This document shows positions 43,103-50,845 of a DNA stretch of 64,000 bases, in pieces. Position 1 is the stretch's first letter; each line of letters opens with the position of its first letter. Under the pieces are notes generated by a model that was not told the DNA's origin, ran no database searches, and was given only the letters and a program-made list of their open reading frames with translations. The position numbers were made by a program, and so were the translations under genes. The stretch is taken from positions 248,001 to 312,000 of the forward strand of contig VWVT01000008.1 in the NCBI GenBank assembly GCA_008638415.1, in the 5' to 3' direction. This stretch comes from Nocardiopsis sinuspersici (lineage in GTDB: Bacteria; Actinomycetota; Actinomycetes; Streptosporangiales; Streptosporangiaceae).

Positions 43103-44839
43103 TTACGTCGTGGATGGAGCGGTCCGCGCGGACCCGGTGATCGTGGCGGCGAAGCCGAGGACGGTCGTCCCGAGGCGGTGCAGGCTGTCGAGGTGGTTGC
43201 CGCCGTGGCCCGTTTCCGGTGCGCGCCATACGGCGGCGCTGCCTCCGACACGGCGCAGCGCGTCGACGACCGCCAGAGTGTCGTCGGCGACGACCCGGGA
43301 GTCCTCCGCCAGCACGATGCCGAGGAAGCGGGGAGGAGCGGTGCCGGGGGTGAGTTCCCGAGCACGGTGCAGCGGTGAGATCCGGCGCAGGTGCTCGATC
43401 CCCCCCGAGGCCCCGAACTCGTCGGCCCAGCGCCGCCCGAGCGGGTGGGCGCCGAGGTTGAGCAGGTCGAGCGGCGCCGCGGTGCTGACGACACCGGCGC
43501 ACAGGTCCGGCGATCCGAGGGCGCAACTGGTGGCCAGGACTCCGCCGTGGGAGGCGCCGGCCAGGACGAGCAGGTCGGGCCGGGTGAGCCCGGCCCCGAC
43601 CAGGCCGCGTGCGGCGACGGCCAGGTCCTCGATGCCGCGGCCCTTGGCGAGGCCGCGCCCGGCCTGCCTCCAGGCGGAGCCGTGCTCGCCTCCTCCCCGG
43701 ACCTGTGCGATGGCGTACCGGCCACCGTGCTCGGCCCACGCCGGCACGGTCGGTTCGAACACCGGCAGACTCGGTACACCGAAGCCGCCGTAGCAGGTGA
43801 GGATCAGCGGTGCGGGGCCCTTGGCGCCGGTCGGCGAGGTGACCACGACGGGTACGCGCGATCCGTCCTCGGCGGTGAAGGCGTACCGTTCGGTGCGTGT
43901 GGGGGCTTCCGGGCGGGCCGCCGCCGGACGGTCGGACAGCAGCTCCTCGGCGGGTACGACCCGTGGGGGCAGGGCCGGGCCCTCGATGAGGACGTGGAAG
44001 CGGTCGGCGTCGGCGCTCACTCCGGTCGCGACAGCCGGAGCTCCCCGGTGGGTGACCTCCCGTTCGGCCGCGACCGAGCCCCGGACGAGCCGCACGATGA
44101 CACCGCGGCCGGCGCGTACGCCGACGGCGACGATGTCCTGGCCGCGGGCGGCGAACGAGGTGACCCGCAGGTCCGGGTCGTCCCAGCGCCACCTCGGGGC
44201 ACCGCTGCCCGGATCGAGGCCCTGAAGGCGGGCGCCGTCGTCGACGACGACGTCCTCACCCGCGGGCAGGACGCGGACGATGGCGGCGAACTCGGCGAGC
44301 TCGGCGCCGGTGGCCCGGTCGATGAGGCGGCCGGGGCTGCCGGGGCGGCTCTCGGCGAGCAGTCCGCGCCGGCCTCCGGGGAAGAGTCTGAGCCGGGTGC
44401 CCGGCGGTACGGCCGAAGCCGTCGACCGCCCGGTTCGCGCGTCGAGGCGGACGAGGCTGTGGGACCGGCCGGCGACCAGTTCGACACCGGACGAGTCGTC
44501 TTCCCAGAGCATGGGGTCGTAACGGCAGCGGATCCGCGGATAGAGCCGCAGAGATCCGGTGGCGGTGTCGACCAGCCCCAGCGCGGCGTCCTCGTCCGCG
44601 CGTTCAGCCAGTTGGACGCAGATGCTGCGCCCGTCCGGGGAGGGGGCCATGCGCAGGATGTGCCCCTCGGGCTCGATCACCGGTGAGCCGGTGTCCGCCC
44701 GGTAGATCCCCTGGCGTCGTCGTCCGGGCGGGCGGGCGAGCGCGAACCCGTTCTCCGGCAGGCCCGGGCGTCCGTGCCGTTCCCACTTCGTGAGCGCGGT
44801 GTCGATGGCGGGGACGAGGGGAGGAGGGAAGTCGTGCAT
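43103..44839 (-). CDS. S9 prolyl-oligopeptidase-family peptidase
   Basis: 578 residues, no signal peptide, so cytoplasmic. The N-terminal two thirds is propeller-like; the C-terminal third is the alpha/beta-hydrolase domain with nucleophile LAGASHGGVLATS, aspartate in IVLAEDSRVVADD and histidine in ETGHGGNHLDSL, so the triad is complete. S9 enzymes cut short peptides, often after proline or an acidic/apolar residue. Lying between a RiPP precursor's promoter and a metal-chelate importer, it is a candidate for leader removal, repeat separation, or opening the imported peptide to release metal. Confidence 0.85.
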   Translation of the reverse strand: MHDFPPPLVPAIDTALTKWERHGRPGLPENGFALARPPGRRRQGIYRADTGSPVIEPEGHILRMAPSPDGRSICVQLAERADEDAALGLVDTATGSLRLYPRIRCRYDPMLWEDDSSGVELVAGRSHSLVRLDARTGRSTASAVPPGTRLRLFPGGRRGLLAESRPGSPGRLIDRATGAELAEFAAIVRVLPAGEDVVVDDGARLQGLDPGSGAPRWRWDDPDLRVTSFAARGQDIVAVGVRAGRGVIVRLVRGSVAAEREVTHRGAPAVATGVSADADRFHVLIEGPALPPRVVPAEELLSDRPAAARPEAPTRTERYAFTAEDGSRVPVVVTSPTGAKGPAPLILTCYGGFGVPSLPVFEPTVPAWAEHGGRYAIAQVRGGGEHGSAWRQAGRGLAKGRGIEDLAVAARGLVGAGLTRPDLLVLAGASHGGVLATSCALGSPDLCAGVVSTAAPLDLLNLGAHPLGRRWADEFGASGGIEHLRRISPLHRARELTPGTAPPRFLGIVLAEDSRVVADDTLAVVDALRRVGGSAAVWRAPETGHGGNHLDSLHRLGTTVLGFAATITGSARTAPSTT

Positions 44840-44842
44840 CGC

Positions 44843-46045
44843 TCACCGGCCGATGGTGTCGGCGGCGCCGCCGTGCCAGTACAGGTGCCCGCCCTCGTCG
44901 AGCGGGCTGGGCACGGTGACGGTGTCGAGTCCGCCGCCATGGAACAGGTGCAGTTGACCGTCGCCTCCCCTGGTCACCGCGACCGTCGTCCCAGCGGGGT
45001 CGACGGCCACGGAGCGCCGCTGTGCGGGTGAGCCGCCGACCGGGTCCCAGGGCAGGCGTCCGGGGACGGGCGGGCGCGACATCGGGGGGAGCGGGATCCT
45101 GTGCGGGACGCGCATCCGCGGCTCGGCCCGCTCGATGACGGTGAGCTCGTCCCCGTCGGGATGGATCGTGGCGACGGCGGCCCTGGTGCCGCCGAGCGCG
45201 AAGCGGAAGGCCAGTCCCCGGGGCAGTCCCAGGCAGCGCGTCCGGCCGGTGGACAGGTCGACGTCGACCAGGTGGTTCGTCCACTCGGTCCACGCCGTCG
45301 GGGAGGCGGGCCCGCCTCGGACCACGCCCACCGCACGGCCCGTGGCCGGGTCCAGGCGCAGGTAGTAGGCGCGTCCGGGCACGGGCCAGGCGACGGCGCC
45401 GAGCATGCGCGGGACACCGCCGTCGATGACGAAGCGCTCCAGTCCCCTGCCGGTCGCGGTCGCCGCGATGCCGGTTCGCTGGTCGACAACGTCGCCGTGT
45501 CCGTCGTCGGCGATCTCGCGGACGACCTCACCGGTGATCCGGGGCACGTGCGAGGCGGCGTCGAGGCACCGGGAGAGGGGAAACGACTCGAGGGCTCCGG
45601 GCTCCCTGTGGCGCAGCACGACCACCGGTTCGCCGTCGGCCTGGTCGGGGACGATCATCGCCCCGGGCTCCCCGACCCGGGAGCGGAACCGTACCGACTC
45701 GCTCCGATCGAGGTCGACAAGGGTGACGACGTCGCTCCACGCCTTCTCGTTCGCGCCCAGCCCGGTCGTCACCACCACGTAGCGGCCCGAGGCGTCGCAG
45801 GCGAGGTGCTCGCCGGGGATGGCCGCGGGGAAGCGCCGTTCCCCGCGGGCCCCCGAGACCACGAGCGCTCCGGAGCGGTCGTCGACGAAGGCCCATTCGG
45901 CCTGCCCCTCCCCCCTGCGGGGCAGCGTCAGGAACCCGGCGTGCTCGGCGAGGACGGCGTTGCCGAGCGGCCTCACCGTGCCGTCCGCGACGGCGTACGT
46001 GCGACCCCCGCGGTAGTCGGCGACGAGGAGCTTCTGGAAGTTCAT
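44843..46045 (-). CDS. Beta-propeller protein of the RiPP/importer operon
   Basis: 400 residues without a signal peptide or catalytic domain. Repeated strand patterns (WAFVDDRSGALVVSGARGER; YVVVTTGLGANEKAWSDVVT; HLVDVDLSTGRTRCLGLPRG; SVAVDPAGTTVAVTRGGDGQ) indicate a WD40-like propeller. It resembles the propeller half of the S9 peptidase that follows after 3 bp, so the two may have arisen by duplication or act as a pair. First gene of the leftward operon, its ATG (46045) lies 15 bp from the Fur/Zur-like site. Function unknown; scaffold or substrate gate is plausible. Confidence 0.6.
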   Translation of the reverse strand: MNFQKLLVADYRGGRTYAVADGTVRPLGNAVLAEHAGFLTLPRRGEGQAEWAFVDDRSGALVVSGARGERRFPAAIPGEHLACDASGRYVVVTTGLGANEKAWSDVVTLVDLDRSESVRFRSRVGEPGAMIVPDQADGEPVVVLRHREPGALESFPLSRCLDAASHVPRITGEVVREIADDGHGDVVDQRTGIAATATGRGLERFVIDGGVPRMLGAVAWPVPGRAYYLRLDPATGRAVGVVRGGPASPTAWTEWTNHLVDVDLSTGRTRCLGLPRGLAFRFALGGTRAAVATIHPDGDELTVIERAEPRMRVPHRIPLPPMSRPPVPGRLPWDPVGGSPAQRRSVAVDPAGTTVAVTRGGDGQLHLFHGGGLDTVTVPSPLDEGGHLYWHGGAADTIGR

Positions 46046-46059
46046 GGGGCAAAGCTATT

Positions 46060-46080
46060 GGAAACGGTAATCATTTTCAA
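46060..46080. promoter_or_regulatory. Fur/Zur-family operator-like site
   Basis: The minus strand reads TTGAAAATGATTACCGTTTC. It agrees at 12 of 15 positions with the actinobacterial Zur-type palindrome TGAAAATGATTTTCA, with one perfect half. It also matches the classical 19-bp Fur box at 13 positions. In actinobacteria iron control usually goes through DtxR/IdeR-type boxes, so Zur is the likelier reader. It sits between the two divergent operons. Confidence 0.55.
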
Positions 46081-46110
46081 GTAAAGTGACCGTCGTTCGC
46101 CCCGACGAAC

Positions 46111-46137
46111 ACGTATCGGCACAGATGACCGATACGT
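46111..46137. promoter_or_regulatory. 9+9 bp dyad in the precursor leader
   Basis: ACGTATCGG (46111-46119) and CCGATACGT (46129-46137) are perfect inverted repeats 9 bp apart, 25 bp before the precursor start. Either a second operator or an mRNA hairpin affecting translation. Confidence 0.5.
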
Positions 46138-46161
46138 CATGGCTTGGAAAGGAAATCCCTC

Positions 46162-46344
46162 ATGGACAACCAGATCGTCGCCGAGATCGAGGAGCCCGAG
46201 CAGCTCGCGCACCTGTCGGCCTCGCACTCCAACGCGCTCGTCGAGAACCCCTTCGACGTCGTGGCCGAGATCGAGGAGCCCGAGCAGCTCGCCCACCTGT
46301 CGGCCTCGCACTCCAACGCGCTCGTCGAGAACCCCTTCGACTAG
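46162..46344 (+). CDS. RiPP precursor peptide with two 28-residue repeats
   Basis: A 60-residue peptide: MDNQ, then two 28-aa units that differ at one position (I/V at unit position 1) and run VVAEIEEPEQLAHLSASHSN, then ALVENPFD. The coding repeats (46174-46257 and 46258-46341) differ at 3 of 84 bases, so the duplication is recent. Each unit has an acidic leader-like half (EIEEPEQLA) and a serine/histidine-rich half (HLSASHSN), the latter offering three serines for azoline/oxazole formation. No cysteine or threonine occurs. ATG 46162 has AAGGAA 8 bases upstream. The YcaO, SagB and E1-like genes downstream support the call. Confidence 0.85.
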   Translation: MDNQIVAEIEEPEQLAHLSASHSNALVENPFDVVAEIEEPEQLAHLSASHSNALVENPFD

Positions 46345-46377
46345 TTCTCCCCTCCGGGACGTAGTCAGTGAGAACCA

Positions 46378-46410
46378 CCCGGTCGGGCAGCCCCGCGCTG
46401 CCCGACCGGG
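46378..46410 (+). terminator. Hairpin between precursor and modification genes
   Basis: CCCGGTCGGGCAG pairs perfectly with CTGCCCGACCGGG around a 7-base loop, followed by CCCTTT. It lies 33 bp after the precursor stop and 17 bp before the next start. Such partial terminators let the precursor be made in excess over its enzymes. Confidence 0.7.
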
Positions 46411-46427
46411 CCCTTTGAGAGGTCGCC

Positions 46428-47318
46428 TTGCTCCCACAACCATCCATCGCCCGTGTGCCGGGGACCGGCGCGCACGTCATCGTCGACAGCGGAGGCACCG
46501 GTGTCGTACGCACCTCCTCAGGGCGCTTCCTCCGTCTCGTGTCCCCACCGCCCGGTCTCCTGGACGCCCTGGCCGGCGCTTCGGACGGTGACGGGGAGGC
46601 CTCCGCGTACGCCGAGGCGCTTCGGGCGAGGATGTCCGCGCTCGAGGAGGAGGACGCGCAGCGCCGTTGGCCGGGTCCTCGGCGCGAGGTCGCCCTGGTC
46701 GGCGGGGGCCCGCTCATCGACGCGGTGGCCGACGCCCTGGCCGGTTGGGGCGCGGCCGTCACCCGCCACACCGACGGCGGGGCCCTGCTCTCCACGATGG
46801 ACGGAGCGGCCGACGGCGGTCGCCGGGGCGGCGGCACGGCCGTCCCCCGAGGAGGGGGCACCCGGCCATGGGGACTGGTGGTCGCGTACGCGGACTCCCC
46901 CGTGGAGCGCGTCGGCTGGGACCGGCTCGACACGCTGCCGAGCCAGGGCGTGGCCTGGCTGCGCGCCTACCGCGAGGGCGAGAACTGCTTCGTCGATCCG
47001 ATCTGCCTCGACGGGGACGACCCCGGAGCCGAGCAGGTGTACCGGCGACGCCTGGCGGCGAGCTTCACTCCCCGGGAACTCGACACCTGGCGGCGCGCGG
47101 CCGTGGCCGCCGCGCCCGCCTCGGCCGCCGCACACACGCTGGTGGTGAGCCGGCTCCTCACCCTGGCCCTCGCCTGGGCACAGGAGTCTGACGCGTTGGA
47201 GGGCTACCGCACCACGCTGTGGAAACTGGTCACCGCCACCGGCACGGTCAGCGAGCACCCGGTACTGGCCTACGACCCGCCGTCCTCCGTCGACCGAGGG
47301 GCGCGTCGGCGGGTATGA
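46428..47318 (+). CDS. E1/ThiF-like TOMM cyclodehydratase partner
   Basis: 296 residues from TTG 46428, with GAGAGG five bases upstream. The middle has a Rossmann-type start (EVALVGGGPLIDAVADALAG), as in ocin_ThiF-like partner proteins that bind the leader peptide and present it to YcaO. The N-terminal part (HVIVDSGGTGVVRTSSGRFL) recalls their peptide-clamp domain. No CxxC zinc pairs are seen, so this is a degenerate E1 without adenylation activity, as in other TOMM partners. Its stop overlaps the next start (ATGA). Divergent, but position next to precursor and ycaO supports the role. Confidence 0.65.
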   Translation: MLPQPSIARVPGTGAHVIVDSGGTGVVRTSSGRFLRLVSPPPGLLDALAGASDGDGEASAYAEALRARMSALEEEDAQRRWPGPRREVALVGGGPLIDAVADALAGWGAAVTRHTDGGALLSTMDGAADGGRRGGGTAVPRGGGTRPWGLVVAYADSPVERVGWDRLDTLPSQGVAWLRAYREGENCFVDPICLDGDDPGAEQVYRRRLAASFTPRELDTWRRAAVAAAPASAAAHTLVVSRLLTLALAWAQESDALEGYRTTLWKLVTATGTVSEHPVLAYDPPSSVDRGARRRV

Positions 47319-48313
47319 CGGAGGAGCTCGGACGCGCACACCTGTGCCGGGGCCGCGACGGCACGGTCCTGCGCGGGCGGATGTGGGAATGCGGGAGCCC
47401 GGAAGGCATCGTGGTGATCCGCACCCCCTACGACGCCGACCAGCACGTGGCGACGGCACGCTCGTGGAACGCCCGCGGCTACCACTGCCTCGTCCAGGAC
47501 GTGCGCGGACGGTACAGGTCAGCGGGGGCCTGGTCCCCCTACACGCACGAGGAGGAGGACGGCGGCCAGGTGCTCGCCCACCTGCTCGACGAGTACGGAG
47601 GGCTGCCGCTGGTCCTCTTCGGCGCCTCGTACGCCGCTCACACCGCACTCGAGGCGGCCCGGGCCGTGACGCGCGACGGCGCGTGCCCGGTCGCGGCGAT
47701 CATCGCCCTCGTCCCCGCCCTCGGGCTGGCCGAGACCGCGTGGGACCACGAGGGCTCCCCGCAGATCCTGCACCGGATCGGATGGTGGCACGAACACGGA
47801 CGCCACCGGCGCTCCCAACGCCCGCTGTCCGCGGCCGAACTCGACCGACGCGTCGCGCAGGCGCGAAGGCAGGGCGTGGTCGAGGCCGCCGAGAACTGGG
47901 GCTGGTCGCCATCGGCGTCGACCGGCTGGCGGAGGCTGTGGAGCGCGGACCGCGTGGACCCGGCATCACGCTACGGCCACGTCGACGTGCCGCTACTGGT
48001 GGTCAGCGGCGATGACGACTTCTTCCACGACGACGCCCGGCGGCTCGCACGCGAGTGGAGAGCCCCGAGCCACTTCGCCAGCGGCCCCTGGGGGCACCGG
48101 CTGGTCGGCGGCGTCGCCGACCAGGCCCTGCGGGCCCGCATCTCGGCCGCGGGCGGACTGACCCACATCATCGACCCGTGGCTGGCGGCCCGGGGACTGC
48201 CCGGCTCCCCGGCGGAGTGGACCGGGATCCTCACGGCCGCGTCCACGCCCCACACCCGGTCGACCCTCGATCCCGCGTCAGAGGCATGGCGCCACGAAAG
48301 GACCTCACCTTGA
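47315..48313 (+). CDS. CocE/NonD-type alpha/beta hydrolase
   Basis: 332 residues. The start is CocE/X-Pro-dipeptidyl-peptidase-like: GIVVIRTPYDADQHVATARS, YHCLVQDVRGRYRSAGAWSP. The nucleophile elbow is LFGASYAAHTALEA (GxSY), the acid lies in LLVVSGDDDFFHDDARRLAR and the histidine in FASGPWGHRLVGG. Such enzymes cleave esters, amides or X-Pro peptides. Embedded with 4-bp overlaps between the E1-like and YcaO genes, it belongs to the pathway and may release or trim the modified peptide. Confidence 0.75.
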   Translation: MTEELGRAHLCRGRDGTVLRGRMWECGSPEGIVVIRTPYDADQHVATARSWNARGYHCLVQDVRGRYRSAGAWSPYTHEEEDGGQVLAHLLDEYGGLPLVLFGASYAAHTALEAARAVTRDGACPVAAIIALVPALGLAETAWDHEGSPQILHRIGWWHEHGRHRRSQRPLSAAELDRRVAQARRQGVVEAAENWGWSPSASTGWRRLWSADRVDPASRYGHVDVPLLVVSGDDDFFHDDARRLAREWRAPSHFASGPWGHRLVGGVADQALRARISAAGGLTHIIDPWLAARGLPGSPAEWTGILTAASTPHTRSTLDPASEAWRHERTSP

Positions 48314-49740
48314 CCCCCACCACGACCGGGCGGCCCCGCCCGGGGACCGCCGGGACCGCTACGGCCCGGGCCGACCACCCCCTGCCCGTGGACTCGCTGG
48401 TCGACCCCGAATGCGGAGTCATCCGCTCCGTGCGGGCCGTGACGCACCCCGCCGGCGCTCCCACCTCCTACATGGGGCTGACCGCGGCCGTCGCCGATGC
48501 CCGGCAGCTCGGCGAGTGGCCGGCCGACCGCGTCTCGTTGGGCACGTCCTTCGACGACGCCGGGCAGGCCAGGATCGCCGCGATCGCCGAGGGGGTCGAG
48601 CGCTACTGCGGGAACTGGCTGCCCGCCGACCTTCCTCCCGACGAACTGCGCACCGGGTCCCGCGCGGAACTGCTGGCCGCGGGCCGCCGCCCGGTCGGCC
48701 TGGAGGACCTGCCCCGGTTCGCTCCGTGGCAGTACGCCCGGGCCGGGTTCCCCTACCAGCCCCTCACCGAGGACACCCCCGCCCTCTGGGCGCGCTGCGA
48801 GGAGCGCGACGGCGCCGAGGTCTGGATGCCGGCCTCGCTGGTCTACCTCAACTGGCGGCAGTCGCGCTTTCGCCACCTGCCGCGCGTGCACCACCTGAAC
48901 TACGCCGGAATCGCCACCGGGCAGGGGGCCGACGACGCGAGGGACCGAGGAGTCCTGGAGATCATCGAACGCGACGCCCTCGAACTGTGGTGGCACCTGG
49001 ACGGACCCACCTTCGGGATCGACCCCGCCAGCGTTCCCGGACTGGCCGACGACCTGGGCGGCAGCTCCCTGGACGTGTTCCTGACGGCCATGCCCTCGGA
49101 GTTCGCCCCCGCCGTGGCCGCACTCGTGCACGACAGGGAACGCGGCCTGTACGCCGCGGGGTTCTCCGCGGCGCTCGATCCCGTGAGGGCCGCCCGCAAG
49201 GCCGTCCTCGAAGCCGTCCACACATGGGTCTACACCCAGGGCTGCACCGACGCCGACGGGTGGGTCTTCCGTGCCGTCGAACAGGGGTTGATGGCCCGCG
49301 GCCTCCACCTCGACTTCCGCGCCGACGCCGCCTACCTCGACGCCGCCGGCGCCCAGTGCGAGCACGTCATCGACCTGGGCGCGCACGTCCAGATCTGGCT
49401 CGACCCCCGGGTCCACGGCCAGGCCCGGCGCTTCACGGCACCGGCTCTGGGGCTCCGGCCGGTCACCGAGGTGCCGGCCGTGTCGATGGACGAGGTCCAC
49501 CGGCGGCTGGCCGACCGCGGACACCGCGTCCTCACCCGCGACCTGACGACGAGCGATGTCCGTCGCACCTCGCTGCGGGTGGTGCGGAGCTTCGTCACGG
49601 GGCTCGTCCCGAACGCCCCCGCGGCTTTCGCCTATCTCGGTATGCCCCGCTTCGAGCACGCGGCCCTCGAACGAGGGTGGCGCACCTCCTGGGACGGGAG
49701 CCCCGCGGGCCTCACCCTCGTCCCGCCCCCGCACATGTGA
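48310..49740 (+). CDS. YcaO-domain azoline-forming cyclodehydratase
   Basis: About 476 residues from TTG 48310, which has AAAGGA upstream and overlaps the previous stop; ATG 48286 is the alternative. The YcaO ATP-binding residues are visible: IAAIAEGVERYCGNW (ExxxER-type), VLEIIERDALELWW and ARKAVLEAVHTWVY. The enzyme activates the backbone amide of the substrate with ATP and closes Ser, Thr or Cys onto it to form azolines. The C-terminus ends LVPPPHM, a short proline-containing tail like those that enter the active site in azoline-forming YcaOs. Only serine is available in this precursor. Confidence 0.9.
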   Translation: MTPTTTGRPRPGTAGTATARADHPLPVDSLVDPECGVIRSVRAVTHPAGAPTSYMGLTAAVADARQLGEWPADRVSLGTSFDDAGQARIAAIAEGVERYCGNWLPADLPPDELRTGSRAELLAAGRRPVGLEDLPRFAPWQYARAGFPYQPLTEDTPALWARCEERDGAEVWMPASLVYLNWRQSRFRHLPRVHHLNYAGIATGQGADDARDRGVLEIIERDALELWWHLDGPTFGIDPASVPGLADDLGGSSLDVFLTAMPSEFAPAVAALVHDRERGLYAAGFSAALDPVRAARKAVLEAVHTWVYTQGCTDADGWVFRAVEQGLMARGLHLDFRADAAYLDAAGAQCEHVIDLGAHVQIWLDPRVHGQARRFTAPALGLRPVTEVPAVSMDEVHRRLADRGHRVLTRDLTTSDVRRTSLRVVRSFVTGLVPNAPAAFAYLGMPRFEHAALERGWRTSWDGSPAGLTLVPPPHM

Positions 49741-49750
49741 GGCCGCACCC

Positions 49751-50845
49751 ATGCCCCTTCCCCTCCCATCGACCCCATCTCCTTACGGTGCGAGGCGCGG
49801 TGCGGCGGAGCCCTCGCGCCTGCCGCCCGCACTCGCACGCGCCTTCTCGGCCGAGGCACCGGGACCGCCCCTTCCGCCCGGACCGCGCGCCAGTCCCTGG
49901 CACCGTGCCGGAGCCGACCCGGTGGCGGTACCGGCCCGCGAACGCGCCCTGCTCGACGGCCTGTGGCGCGGCGCGGGGCACCACCGCCTGGCCGACGGGA
50001 CGGTGACCCGTGTCCGCAGGCGTCCGGTGCCCTCCGCGGGCGCGGCCTACCCCGTGCGCACCCACCTGGTCGTCGGTGCGGACGGCCCCCTGGACGCGGG
50101 GCGGTACGCCTTCGACCTGGAGGACGGCACCCTCCACCGACGCGACGAGGCCCGCGAACGGGAGGCGGGCTGGCACGTCCCGGGTACGGGCACCGACGTG
50201 ACGGGGACCCACCTGGTCCTGAGCGTGCAACCCGGTCGCAGCTTCGGCCGGTACCGTCACCGGGCCTGGCCGCTGTGGATCGCGGACACCGCCTACGCCC
50301 TGGCCGCGGTGGAGTTCCTGTGCGCTCCGGCCCCCTCCGCGGTACGGCTGGGCCCCGGACCGTGGCTGCGCGACCTGCTCGGCGTCCCGCGCGCGGCCGA
50401 GCACGGCCGGTGGCTCGCGCGCGGGCTCGCGCCGGAGATCCCGCTGGCCACCGTCGAACTGCCCGGCTCCTGGTCGGTCGTACCCGGGCGCGGGGACGCC
50501 CTGGCCGCGAGGCGCTCCCCGGCGACCGGCGAGTTCGAGGCCGCGGCGCGCGCCCACGACCCGCGGGCCGTTGACGTCGCGAGGGCCTCCGGGCAGGCCT
50601 GGGTCCTCGGGGCCCACCGGTTGGAGACGTGGTCCGTCGCGGTGGACACGCCCGCCGCCGAGTTCGCCCAGGCCCTGTGGCGGGCCCATCGGGCCGCGGC
50701 CGGCCTGTGCTACGCGGGCGCGCTGTCCGGGCGATGGCGCTGCCGTCCGATATCGGGATTCACCGCTTCGCGCGACCGCTGGACCGTCCACGCCCTGGCG
50801 ATGCTCCCCGGCGGACACGCCCTCGACAAGGAGTCAGCCGCATGA
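49751..50845 (+). CDS. SagB-type FMN-dependent azoline dehydrogenase
   Basis: 364 residues. The SagB/nitroreductase signature RRRPVPSAGAAYPVRTHLVV is clear, as are HRAWPLWIADTAYALAAVEF and LCYAGALSGRWRCRPISGF in the second half. These enzymes oxidise azolines to aromatic azoles with FMN, implying oxazoles in the final product. It starts 10 bp after YcaO and its stop overlaps the exporter start. Confidence 0.83.
   Translation: MPLPLPSTPSPYGARRGAAEPSRLPPALARAFSAEAPGPPLPPGPRASPWHRAGADPVAVPARERALLDGLWRGAGHHRLADGTVTRVRRRPVPSAGAAYPVRTHLVVGADGPLDAGRYAFDLEDGTLHRRDEAREREAGWHVPGTGTDVTGTHLVLSVQPGRSFGRYRHRAWPLWIADTAYALAAVEFLCAPAPSAVRLGPGPWLRDLLGVPRAAEHGRWLARGLAPEIPLATVELPGSWSVVPGRGDALAARRSPATGEFEAAARAHDPRAVDVARASGQAWVLGAHRLETWSVAVDTPAAEFAQALWRAHRAAAGLCYAGALSGRWRCRPISGFTASRDRWTVHALAMLPGGHALDKESAA

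Noticed and set aside
47971..49752. 593-codon minus-strand open frame opposite ycaO
   Set aside because: Complete antisense overlap with the YcaO gene, which has clear motifs; the valine/glycine/histidine-rich composition is the usual antisense shadow.
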